DNA from: Spirillospora albida
GTDB taxonomy: Bacteria; Actinomycetota; Actinomycetes; Streptosporangiales; Streptosporangiaceae
Assembly (NCBI RefSeq): GCF_000718255.1
Contig: NZ_JOFJ01000001.1
Coordinates: 1 to 64,000 of the forward strand
Length of the DNA: 64,000 nt
Direction: 5' to 3'
The notes beneath the pieces are model-generated. The model had not been told where the DNA came from. It did not search any database and saw only the letters and a program-made list of their open reading frames with translations. Positions 1 through 6,471 of the stretch are shown here, piece after piece. Each line of letters opens with the position of its first letter. The stretch's first letter is position 1. Both the position numbers and the translations under genes were made by a program.

Positions 1-99
1 CCCCGCGAACGGGGCGATCTTCACATCGGCGAGCTCACGCACCGTGGCACGCAGCAACTCGTGCTCCTCCGACGGCGCATACGCGGGAAAGTCAGTCAT
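1..99 (-). CDS. Acyl-CoA dehydrogenase, N-terminal fragment (runs off the window)
   Basis: Only the first 33 codons are present; the rest lies left of position 1. The peptide begins MTDFPAYAPSEEHELLRATV and continues RELADVKIAPFAG. This matches the usual start of FAD-dependent acyl-CoA dehydrogenases, where an amphipathic first helix (EEHELLRATVRELA) leads into the alpha-helical N domain. The enzymes oxidise acyl-CoA to enoyl-CoA in fatty-acid or branched-chain amino-acid breakdown. The ATG is supported by GGAGGA five bases upstream. Which acyl-CoA is used cannot be told from this fragment. Confidence 0.75.
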   Translation of the reverse strand, partial: MTDFPAYAPSEEHELLRATVRELADVKIAPFAG

Positions 100-267
100 C
101 GGTCCTCCGCCGGGCTTTGCTTTGACGGCCAATATTTGGACACCCAAAGAGTACCCGGCGGCCGCATCCCGTCCAAGCGGGTGCCCTCCGGCGGGGCGGT
201 GGCGTCCGCTCCGCCAGGGCACGTGGCGGACCGGCCGGGGGCCGTTAATCCCACCGGTCCAGTCCAG

Positions 268-339
268 AGCCGCACCCGGGAATCGAACCCGGTACTCCTG
301 GGTGGAAGCCAGACGCCTCACCATTTCGGCATGTGCGAC
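268..339 (-). tRNA. tRNA-Gly (anticodon UCC)
   Basis: A 72-nt cloverleaf folds on the minus strand. The acceptor pairs GTCGCAC with GTGCGGC (one T-G wobble) and the discriminator is U73, the usual base in bacterial tRNA-Gly. The D-arm has a 3-bp GCC/GGC stem and a loop containing GG. The anticodon arm is TCTGG-CTTCCAC-CCAGG with TCC at 34-36. The variable loop is 4 nt, and the T-arm is CCGGG-TTCGATT-CCCGG. The 3' CCA is not encoded. Position 8 is A rather than the nearly universal U, with U at 9, so this is an unusual or slightly decayed copy. Confidence 0.8.
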
Positions 340-401
340 GAGTCGCTTCCATGGTGCGGCGGACCACCGGCCTTCGGCAAAGCATTTTCCCTTGGATACA
401 G

Positions 402-432
402 AAAGGGGAGGGACCATCGGCCCCTCCCCTTT
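402..432 (-). terminator. Hairpin terminator downstream of the LPFR-type small gene
   Basis: AAAGGGGAGGG and its reverse complement form an 11-bp perfect stem with a short loop. It lies 10 nt beyond the stop codon of the small minus-strand gene at 443-589 and upstream of the tRNA. There is no long T tract, which is common for high-GC actinobacterial terminators. Confidence 0.7.
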
Positions 433-442
433 CCTCGAACCG

Positions 443-589
443 TCAGGCGGCGCGCCGGCGCGTGGCACGGTTCCGCGCCGGACGACCGCGCGACGGGGTC
501 AGCAGCCGTCCGAGCACCCGGAACGGCAGGGTGATCACGTTGATCAGCGTGCCGATGACGGCGTTGAGCGCTGCGGTGATGCGGCGCAT
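443..589 (-). CDS. LPFR-motif small protein (48 aa)
   Basis: This is a 48-residue basic microprotein too short for usual ORF cut-offs. It starts MRRITAALNAVIGTLINVIT and continues LPFRVLGRLL, with an Arg-rich tail (RATRRRAA). The first 30 residues could form one amphipathic or membrane-inserting helix, and the tail carries about ten Arg. The LPFR tetrapeptide after a hydrophobic helix matches, from memory, a family of actinobacterial microproteins named only for that motif; no function is known to me. A good Shine-Dalgarno (AAGGAG) lies 8 nt before the ATG, and a strong hairpin follows the stop, so it looks like an independent transcription unit. The upstream neighbour is the PrmC-like methyltransferase on the same strand. 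Confidence 0.7.
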   Translation of the reverse strand: MRRITAALNAVIGTLINVITLPFRVLGRLLTPSRGRPARNRATRRRAA

Positions 590-642
590 CAATATCACTC
601 CTTCGATCGTCCTACACCGCCCTTTTACCCTCTCGTGGCGTT

Positions 643-1422
643 CTAACCGTGGACGCCGATCACAACGTTCGCGGCGAACTCCCCCGAACTCGCGACGCGG
701 GAACGCAGCCCGGCGCGCCGCAGAATCGCCGCGGCCTCCGGCGCCTGCCGCTCACTCGTCTCGGAAAGGACGCTCCCGCCGGGCGCCAGCCATTCCGGCG
801 CGGCCGCGGCCACCCGCCGCAGCACCGCGAGCCCGTCCGCGCCGCCGTCGAGCGCGACCCGCGCCTCATGCTCGCGCGCCTCCGCCGGCAGCGAGCCGAC
901 CTCCCCGGAAGGGACGTACGGGACGTTCGCGAGCAGCACATCGACCCGCCCCCGCAGCGCCGCCGGCAGCGGCGCGAACAGATCCCCCTCGTACACGCGT
1001 CCGGGCACGTTCCGGCGGGCGCACCGCACGGCCGCGGGATCGACGTCGGCCGCGTGCAGATCCACACCGTCCACCGCCGCCGCGACCGCGGCCCCCAGCG
1101 CCCCGGAACCGCAGCACAGATCGACGACCACCCCGGCGGGGGGCGTCAGCGACACGGCCTGCCCGACGAGGAACTCGGTCCGCCGCCGCGGCACGAAGAC
1201 CCCGGGGTCCACGCTGATACGGAGCCCGCAGAACTCCGCCCACCCGAGCACATGCTCCAGCGGCAGCCCGGCGGCACGCCGCTCCACCATGGCCGACAGC
1301 TCGTCCGCGGACCCCGCGCCGCCGATCAGCAGCCGAGCCTCGTCCTCGGCGAACACGCATCCCGCCGCCCGCAACCGGACGACGACGTCAGGGAACACAC
1401 CTTCAGAAGGAAACACCGACAT
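643..1422 (-). CDS. PrmC/HemK-related protein-(glutamine-N5) methyltransferase
   Basis: A 259-residue SAM-dependent methyltransferase. The SAM-binding motif is VVDLCCGSGALGAAVA (about residues 98-113), followed by an acidic ribose-binding stretch (HAADVDPAAV). The catalytic NPPY motif appears as NVPY (ANVPYVPSGE, about residue 165), a variant seen in the PrmC-related subfamily rather than in canonical release-factor methyltransferase. An N-terminal helical region (PLEHVLGWAEFCGLRISVDPGVFVPR) resembles the PrmC substrate-recognition domain. The family methylates Gln in GGQ-type motifs, but the natural substrate of this paralogue is not established. It lies 9 bp downstream of the cyclase-like gene on the same strand and may be co-transcribed with it. 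Confidence 0.8.
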   Translation of the reverse strand: MSVFPSEGVFPDVVVRLRAAGCVFAEDEARLLIGGAGSADELSAMVERRAAGLPLEHVLGWAEFCGLRISVDPGVFVPRRRTEFLVGQAVSLTPPAGVVVDLCCGSGALGAAVAAAVDGVDLHAADVDPAAVRCARRNVPGRVYEGDLFAPLPAALRGRVDVLLANVPYVPSGEVGSLPAEAREHEARVALDGGADGLAVLRRVAAAAPEWLAPGGSVLSETSERQAPEAAAILRRAGLRSRVASSGEFAANVVIGVHG

Positions 1423-1431
1423 GGGCGCCTT

Positions 1432-2193
1432 TCACGACACCTGCGGGCACTCCCCCTGGACAAGCGGCCCATGAGTCGGGAGCACCCGGCCTGACAGGAC
1501 GGAAACCGGACTCACCTCCCCAGCCGCACGATCACGAACGACGATCACCCTATCCGCCGCCTGGCCCAGGACGCGCGGCCCCCGACCGGACGCGCAGGCG
1601 GGCGCGTGGATCCAGCCGTGGCGCCGGCGCCCCGCCACCTGCACACGCAGGCCCGGTCGGTATTCGGCGGCGCTGATCCCGTCGTACTCGTGCCGGACGA
1701 CGCTCCAGTAGATCTCCTCGGAGACCGCGACGGCCAGCGGACCGGCCGTCTCCCTGAGGAAGCGCTTCAGCCTGGGCGCGTCCAGCAGCCGGCAGGCCAC
1801 GTCCAGGGCCTCACCGTAGTAGCCGTTCCCGTCATCGTGGATCTCGCCCGCGTGCACCACCACGCGCAGCCGCATCCCGCGGCTCGCCCGCTCGGCGGGC
1901 GGCAGGCCCCGCTCGTACTCGCCCAGCAGCCCGGCGATCTCGGGGACGAACCGGCTCAGCAGATGCGCCTTCGGCACATCGTCCACGGGATGGATCAGAA
2001 CCAGGACGCCGTCCCCGCGATCCTCGAACCGGTCGAGGAACTCGGGCTTGACTCCGCTGCGCTCCAGGGCGACGTTCAACATGCGATAGATCTCGCGGCG
2101 CAGTTCCCCTTTGATCGGGTTGGTGCGGTGCATGCCGGTGGACTTCTCCAGGTCGAGGACCAGAATGCTCCGGTGCACCGGAAGGCTCCCCAT
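1432..2193 (-). CDS. Nucleotide-cyclase-like domain protein
   Basis: A 253-residue protein whose first 170 residues look like a divergent class III nucleotide cyclase catalytic fold. They include SILVLDLEKSTGM near the N terminus, a central FEDRGDGVLVLI strand-turn-strand (the position of the second metal site) and a VVVHAGEIHDDGNGYYGEALDVACRLLDA segment that resembles the cyclase G-x-V-N-x-A-x-R region with key residues replaced. The second metal-binding Asp and the purine-specifying residues are not clearly conserved, so catalytic activity is doubtful; such proteins are common as presumed signalling or scaffold domains in actinomycetes. The C-terminal 80 residues are unrecognised. Upstream lies a 306-bp divergent region shared with the XRE gene. 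Confidence 0.65.
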   Translation of the reverse strand: MGSLPVHRSILVLDLEKSTGMHRTNPIKGELRREIYRMLNVALERSGVKPEFLDRFEDRGDGVLVLIHPVDDVPKAHLLSRFVPEIAGLLGEYERGLPPAERASRGMRLRVVVHAGEIHDDGNGYYGEALDVACRLLDAPRLKRFLRETAGPLAVAVSEEIYWSVVRHEYDGISAAEYRPGLRVQVAGRRRHGWIHAPACASGRGPRVLGQAADRVIVVRDRAAGEVSPVSVLSGRVLPTHGPLVQGECPQVS

Positions 2194-2499
2194 CGGGCCT
2201 CCTTCGCGGACGCTGCCATTCGCGCCGCCCGGACGGCGGCGTTACTCCGATGTGGCTGCGCGCCCTCAGTATCGGTGGCGCCAAGCGGCCGTGCAACGTG
2301 CACGGCCACATGCATGACGGGGCAGAGGTAAATGTCACTGTCAGGATAGAAGCCGACTACTTGCGGGTTCTCTTCGCATACGGGCGACTACTCCCGGTCT
2401 TTTGTGCGGATGCACGGGATGCTAGCGTTCCCGTTGCAACTTGCACCGACGAAGGCAGCACGCTACGCCCCGGGCTTCGAGGAAAGGGACGGCTGCGAC
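2194..2499. other. Divergent intergenic region between cyclase-like and XRE genes
   Basis: These 306 bp have no convincing gene. They hold a perfect 9-bp inverted repeat (2287-2307) and a TTGCAACTTGCAC segment near 2434. GAGGAAAGGGA near 2480 is the Shine-Dalgarno for the ATG at 2500. In-frame starts upstream of 2500 exist but lack a binding site and family similarity. Confidence 0.6.
2287..2307. repeat. Perfect 9-bp inverted repeat, candidate operator or hairpin
   Basis: GGCCGTGCA and TGCACGGCC flank a 3-nt centre (ACG). The palindrome sits in the divergent region between the cyclase-like gene (start 2193) and the XRE regulator (start 2500). It could be an operator for the helix-turn-helix protein or an RNA hairpin; the sequence alone does not decide. 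Confidence 0.5.
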
Positions 2500-3393
2500 A
2501 TGGCGCCGCAAGTTCCGACCGTTCAGCGACGACGTCTGGGGTTGGAGCTGCGGCGGTTGCGGGACGGGCTGTCGCTGACGGTCGACGAGGTCGCGAAGCG
2601 GCTGAACTGGTCGTCGTCCAAGCTGAGCCGGATCGAGAACGCCCGCATCGGCGTCCGCCTGTCGGATGTCCGGCTGCTTCTGGAGCTCTACGGCGTGGAC
2701 GAGGGACACCTGGGCGAATTGCTCGCCTTGACCCAGGCCGCGACCCGTCCGGGATGGTGGCTCGACTTCCGCGACGACATCTTCAAGGGGCTCGCGGACT
2801 ACATCGCCCACGAGGACGAGGCGGAGCGGGCTTACGTCTACGAGAGCCAGCTGGTTCCCGGGCTCCTGCAGACGCCCTCCTACGCGCGCGCCATCATCGC
2901 CTCGGGCGGTGTGGTCCAGCCGACGTCGCCGCGCACGGTCGAGCGGCGCATGGAATTGCGGATGCGGCGGCAGCGGGTGCTGGACAAAGCCGACCCGCTG
3001 CGCCTTTCCGTGCTCCTGGACGAGTCCGCCCTGCTGCGCAACGTCGGAGGCGCCGAGGTGATGAACGGCCAGCTGCGGCAGCTCGCCGAATGGAGCCGCA
3101 GGCCGAACGTCGACCTGCGGATCCTCCCGCTGGAGCGGATGCGCGAACCGGTCATCAGCGAGTCATTCACACTGATGAGCTTTCCGGTGGCATACCAGAC
3201 CGAACTCGGCGACGTCCTCTTCCTCGACAACATATACACGTCGGAATTCCGGGACGACGCGACCGTGCACATTTACCGGTTGACATGGGACCGGCTGCTG
3301 TCAAGCGCCCTCTCCGCGGAGGACTCCCAGGACCTGGTCCTCCGCACCGCCCACACTAAGTGGCAAATATACGGGCAAACTCCTACATCTTAG
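2500..3393 (+). CDS. XRE-family regulator with DUF5753 (Scr1-type antitoxin-like)
   Basis: A 297-residue cytoplasmic regulator. Residues about 10-65 are a Cro/C1-type HTH (RRLRDGLSLTVDEVAKRLNW, then SSSKLSRIENARIGVRLSD). The remainder is the DUF5753 domain with its usual landmarks: ERAYVYESQLVPGLLQTPSYARAI, ERRMELRMRRQ, LDESALLRNVGG, and a C-terminal EFRDDATVHIYRLTWDRL. The start at 2500 is preferred because the HTH begins directly after it and a purine-rich site precedes it. Family members occur next to DUF397 proteins and are described as antitoxin-like or developmental regulators. The DUF397 gene follows 162 bp downstream here, so the pair is conserved. The DNA target and ligand are unknown. 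Confidence 0.9.
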   Translation: MAPQVPTVQRRRLGLELRRLRDGLSLTVDEVAKRLNWSSSKLSRIENARIGVRLSDVRLLLELYGVDEGHLGELLALTQAATRPGWWLDFRDDIFKGLADYIAHEDEAERAYVYESQLVPGLLQTPSYARAIIASGGVVQPTSPRTVERRMELRMRRQRVLDKADPLRLSVLLDESALLRNVGGAEVMNGQLRQLAEWSRRPNVDLRILPLERMREPVISESFTLMSFPVAYQTELGDVLFLDNIYTSEFRDDATVHIYRLTWDRLLSSALSAEDSQDLVLRTAHTKWQIYGQTPTS

Positions 3394-3555
3394 ACAATTT
3401 ACCAGGACAAGTTCGTCATAGACGATCATTGGCCGGTAGATGACCGCCTCATGACATAGACTGATCGTTCGCGATTGGGGCCATTCAGGGGTGAGGAGTC
3501 CCCCTATCGGCGGTTTTCTTTTCTTTGCTTCGCATGCGCGAAATAAGGAGTATGC

Positions 3556-3810
3556 GTGGTTTTGTCAGGAGATGCCCCTTCCTCGTCATGGCGTAAGGCT
3601 TCCGTCTGCGCCAGCGCGAGCGCCTGCGTAGAGGTGGCCGCGCTCGACGGGCGTGCCGGCTTCCGCGCCGGACCGGCCGGCCCGGTCATCAGGGTCTCGC
3701 CCAGCGCCTGGACGGAGCTTCTGCGGCGGATCAAGGCGGGGAAGCTGGATCCGCCGAAGGCGGACGGCTCGGCCGGGGCATCGGCGGACAGGGTCGAGAA
3801 TGGAGCGTGA
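3556..3810 (+). CDS. DUF397 domain protein
   Basis: An 84-residue protein with the DUF397 signature WRKASVCASASACVEVA near the N terminus and VIRVSPSAWTELLRRIKAGKL, the usual 'sxxaWxxFl..vk' strand-helix, near the C terminus. It starts with GTG at 3556, five bases after AAGGAG. Partners of XRE/DUF5753 regulators carry this domain; in several actinomycetes the two act as a toxin-antitoxin-like or developmental switch, but the biochemical role is unsettled. The upstream 160 bp include a T-rich stretch and a near-palindrome TTCGCATGCGCGAA at about 3529-3542. The 3' end overlaps the pentapeptide-repeat gene by 4 bp, so they are translationally coupled. Confidence 0.85.
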   Translation: MVLSGDAPSSSWRKASVCASASACVEVAALDGRAGFRAGPAGPVIRVSPSAWTELLRRIKAGKLDPPKADGSAGASADRVENGA

Positions 3811-4625
3811 GCGATGGTGAGATGACGGCCGCGGACGGCGGGTTGAGGGCTGATTGCTCGAGGTGTGGCGGGTTGTGCTGTGTGGCGCTGCCGTTCTCGC
3901 GGTCGGCCGGGTTCGCGGTCGACAAGGCGGGCGGGGAGCCGTGCGCCAACCTGCTGGGCGACTTCCGCTGCGGAATCCATGGGGAGCTGCGCGAGCGCGG
4001 GTTCGCCGGGTGCACCGTCTTCGACTGCTTCGGGGCCGGGCAGAAGGTCACGCAGGACACGTTCGGCGGGCGCGACTGGCGGGGTGAACCTCAGGTCGCG
4101 CAGTCGATGTTCGCGGTCTTCGGCGTCATGCGACAGCTGCATGAGCTGCTGTGGTACCTGCACGGCGCGCTCGGCGTGGCCGCCGCCGAAGCCGTCCATG
4201 ATGATTTGCGGAGCCTCCTCGCGGAGGTCGAGGGGCTGACCCGGGGTGCCGCCGACGATCTCGCCGGGCTGGACGTGGCCGAGGTCCGGGGGCGTGTCAA
4301 CGTGCTCTTGCTGCGGGTCAGCGCGCTCGCTCGGGCCCGGTTCGGGCGGACGAGGGACCACCGGGGCGCCGACCTCGTCGGGGCGCGGCTCAAGGGGGCG
4401 CGGCTGCGGGGCGCGAACCTGCGCGGCGCGCTGCTCATCGCGGCCGACCTGCGGGGCGCGGACCTGCGGGACGCCGACCTGATCGGGGCGGATCTGCGGG
4501 ACGCGGACCTGCGCGGCGCCGACCTCACCGGAAGCCTGTTCGTCACGCAGGCGCAGGTCAACGCGGCCAAGGGGGACGGCGCGACGCGCGTCCCCGCGGC
4601 GGTCCGGCGGCCCGCCCACTGGTGA
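3807..4625 (+). CDS. Cys-rich N-domain / pentapeptide-repeat protein
   Basis: A 272-residue protein starting at a GTG that overlaps the DUF397 stop (GTGA). Residues 17-75 carry a dense Cys set (CSRCGGLCC, later CANLLGDFRC, FAGCTVFDCFGAG) that suggests a metal or Fe-S site. Residues about 80-185 are helical. Residues about 187-245 are A(D/N)LRG-type pentapeptide repeats (GADLVGARLKGARLRGANLR and on), which form a right-handed quadrilateral beta-helix. Similar Cys-N/pentapeptide-C proteins exist in streptomycetes without an assigned function. Pentapeptide helices can mimic DNA (gyrase protection), but nothing here shows that role. Coupling to the DUF397 gene implies co-expression. Confidence 0.75.
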   Translation: MSDGEMTAADGGLRADCSRCGGLCCVALPFSRSAGFAVDKAGGEPCANLLGDFRCGIHGELRERGFAGCTVFDCFGAGQKVTQDTFGGRDWRGEPQVAQSMFAVFGVMRQLHELLWYLHGALGVAAAEAVHDDLRSLLAEVEGLTRGAADDLAGLDVAEVRGRVNVLLLRVSALARARFGRTRDHRGADLVGARLKGARLRGANLRGALLIAADLRGADLRDADLIGADLRDADLRGADLTGSLFVTQAQVNAAKGDGATRVPAAVRRPAHW

Positions 4626-4688
4626 AGCGTCCCGTTTAGTGGGTTCTACCAGGGGGATCTCCGCAGGAACGTCATCAGGGGGGACGAC

Positions 4689-5252
4689 GTGACGCGGGTG
4701 AGATGGTGGGGCACCGGCATCGTGGCGCTCGTGCTGCTCCTCGTGGGCGGCGGAGTGCCCGCGCTGGACCGTGCGCTGGGCGGCGAGCACCTGCCGCTCG
4801 CGCCCGGCACGGCGCTGGCCGCAGGGGCGGCCCGGGACGGGATGCGCCCGGTGACATTACGGGTGCCGGCGGCGGGCTGGACGCTGAACGTCGCCCGGTC
4901 GTCCCTGGGGAGCGGCATCGAGCTGGTCCGCGGCGAGGTCGTCTTCGACCTCAGCGTGGTGGTGCCGCTGAGGTCGGCGGACGCGCGGTCGCTGTGGCGC
5001 GGCCTGGAGCGGATCGAGTCCATGCACGGTCAGGCGCGGCTCCCGGCCGAGCCGTCCGAGATCAGGACGGCCACGGGGATGACCGGGCTGACGGGGCGGT
5101 TCGCGGCCCCGGACCGGGTGGGGATCGCCTGCGTGCTCGCGACCCGGTGGCTGGGCGCGGCCGTGACGGCGTCGGGGCCGCCGGCGGCGTACCGGCGGCT
5201 GGCGTCCGAGGTCGAGGCGATGGTGCGGACGATCCGGATCGCGGAGCCATGA
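4689..5252 (+). CDS. Membrane-anchored or exported hypothetical protein
   Basis: A 187-residue protein with a positively charged start (MTRVRWWGTG) and a hydrophobic segment, IVALVLLLVGGGVPAL, that acts as signal peptide or signal anchor without a lipobox. The rest is a soluble alpha/beta domain (TLRVPAAGWTLNVARSS through ASEVEAMVRTIRIAEP) of no family I recognise; the pattern of a strand-rich domain ending in a helix recalls small extracytoplasmic domains of the LpqN/PsbP type. It starts with GTG at 4689 (GTGACGCGG) after GGGGGGAC. Its stop overlaps the ATG of the PrsW-like gene (ATGA), so the two are likely an operon and may function together. Confidence 0.6.
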   Translation: MTRVRWWGTGIVALVLLLVGGGVPALDRALGGEHLPLAPGTALAAGAARDGMRPVTLRVPAAGWTLNVARSSLGSGIELVRGEVVFDLSVVVPLRSADARSLWRGLERIESMHGQARLPAEPSEIRTATGMTGLTGRFAAPDRVGIACVLATRWLGAAVTASGPPAAYRRLASEVEAMVRTIRIAEP

Positions 5253-6415
5253 TCCGCAGGCCGGCGTTCTGGCTGTGGGGCGCGGCGTGCCTGGGCGGCG
5301 CGCTCATCGCCGTGCGGGGCATGGACGCGCAGGTCCACGAGTTCCCGGTGGGGACGCTCATCGGCGCGGCGCTGCTCGCGCCGACGCTGGTCGTCGGGGT
5401 GTGGCTGCTGCGGCGGCTGCATCCGATCCGGTCACGGCCGCTGCGGTGCTCGCTCATCGCGGTGGGGTGGGGCGGGCTCGCCGCGTTCGGGGCGGCGCTG
5501 CCGGCGAACGCGGCGTTCCAGTCGATCCTCGCGAAGATCGCGGGTCCGGAGTTCGCCGCCGAGTGGGGGGCGTCGATCGTGGCGCCGGTGAACGAGGAGA
5601 CGCTGAAACTGCTCGGCGTCGCGGTGGTGGCGCTGATCGTGCCGTCGGCGGTGCGCGGCGCCCTCGACGGGTTCGGTTACGGGGCGCTGGTCGGTTTCGG
5701 GTTCCTGATCGCGGAGGACTTCCTGTACGTCCTGAACACGATCGTGGTGACGGGCGCGACGCAGGACGTGAACGCGGCGCTGTTCTCGTTCGGCAGCCGG
5801 GTGCTCGGCGGGGTGTGGTGGAGCCACTGGGCGATGACGGCGGTGGGCGGCGCCGGGCTGGGACTGCTGCTGGCGCGCGGGTCGTGGACGGGGGCGGTGG
5901 CCGCGTTCTGGGGGATCGCGCTGGCGATGGCGCTGCACGCGTGGTGGGACGCGCCGGTCCTCTCGGGGGTGGCGATGATGCCGCTGAAGGGCGTGCCGAT
6001 CCTGCTCGTCACGGTGGTGCTGTACCGGGTCGTCCGGCGGCGGTACCTGCACCGGTTCTGGCTGGCGGCGGACGAGGAGACGAAGCGGGGCGTCCTGGTG
6101 CCGGGTGAGCGGCATGTGCTGACGCACCGCAGGTGGCGCCGCAAGGAGCGGTGGGACGTTCCGGCGGGCGAGCCGAGGGCGCTGCTGGCGCGGCTGCGGA
6201 CGGCGCAGCTCGATCTGCTGGACACCGCGTTCGGGGGGCTGGAGCCCGACCCGCGGGCGGCCGACCGGCTGCGGGACGACATCCGGCGGCTCCGGAACCT
6301 GCTGAACGCGACGGGGCGCCCGCCGCGCGTCGGCGGCCGGGTGGGGCCGGCGAAGCGGCGGCGGGCGCGGCCCCGGCAGGGCGTGGCGCGGCGCCGCCCG
6401 CACCGCCGCCCATGA
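5249..6415 (+). CDS. PrsW-family intramembrane metalloprotease
   Basis: A 388-residue polytopic membrane protein with about eight hydrophobic segments in residues 1-270. PrsW landmarks are present: NEETLKLLG (the EExxK motif, about residue 115), a second acidic site in AEDFLYVLNT, SHWAMTAVGGAGLG, and ALHAWWDAP, which supply the conserved Glu and His ligands. In Bacillus PrsW cleaves the anti-sigma factor RsiW; actinobacterial homologues are mostly uncharacterised. The C-terminal 120 residues are a cytosolic, Arg-rich extension (RRWRRKERWDVPAGEPRALL and on) beyond the usual PrsW core. The start overlaps the preceding gene by 4 bp. No sigma/anti-sigma pair is encoded nearby, so the substrate is unknown. 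Confidence 0.85.
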   Translation: MIRRPAFWLWGAACLGGALIAVRGMDAQVHEFPVGTLIGAALLAPTLVVGVWLLRRLHPIRSRPLRCSLIAVGWGGLAAFGAALPANAAFQSILAKIAGPEFAAEWGASIVAPVNEETLKLLGVAVVALIVPSAVRGALDGFGYGALVGFGFLIAEDFLYVLNTIVVTGATQDVNAALFSFGSRVLGGVWWSHWAMTAVGGAGLGLLLARGSWTGAVAAFWGIALAMALHAWWDAPVLSGVAMMPLKGVPILLVTVVLYRVVRRRYLHRFWLAADEETKRGVLVPGERHVLTHRRWRRKERWDVPAGEPRALLARLRTAQLDLLDTAFGGLEPDPRAADRLRDDIRRLRNLLNATGRPPRVGGRVGPAKRRRARPRQGVARRRPHRRP

Positions 6416-6471
6416 GGGGCGCTCGTGTGTCCGTGCGCTGGAGACGGTGATCGGCCGGGGGGAAGACGCAT

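Noticed and set aside
268..360. A 93-nt type II tRNA using the upstream GCCGCAC as 5' acceptor strand
   Set aside because: Although it pairs perfectly with GTGCGGC, it leaves an unstructured 21-nt insertion before the D-arm; the 72-nt fold is standard.
3470..3540. AGGGG...CCCCT stem followed by a T-rich tract before the DUF397 gene as an intrinsic terminator
   Set aside because: The stem is only 5 bp and the T tract is interrupted by C; too weak to call.
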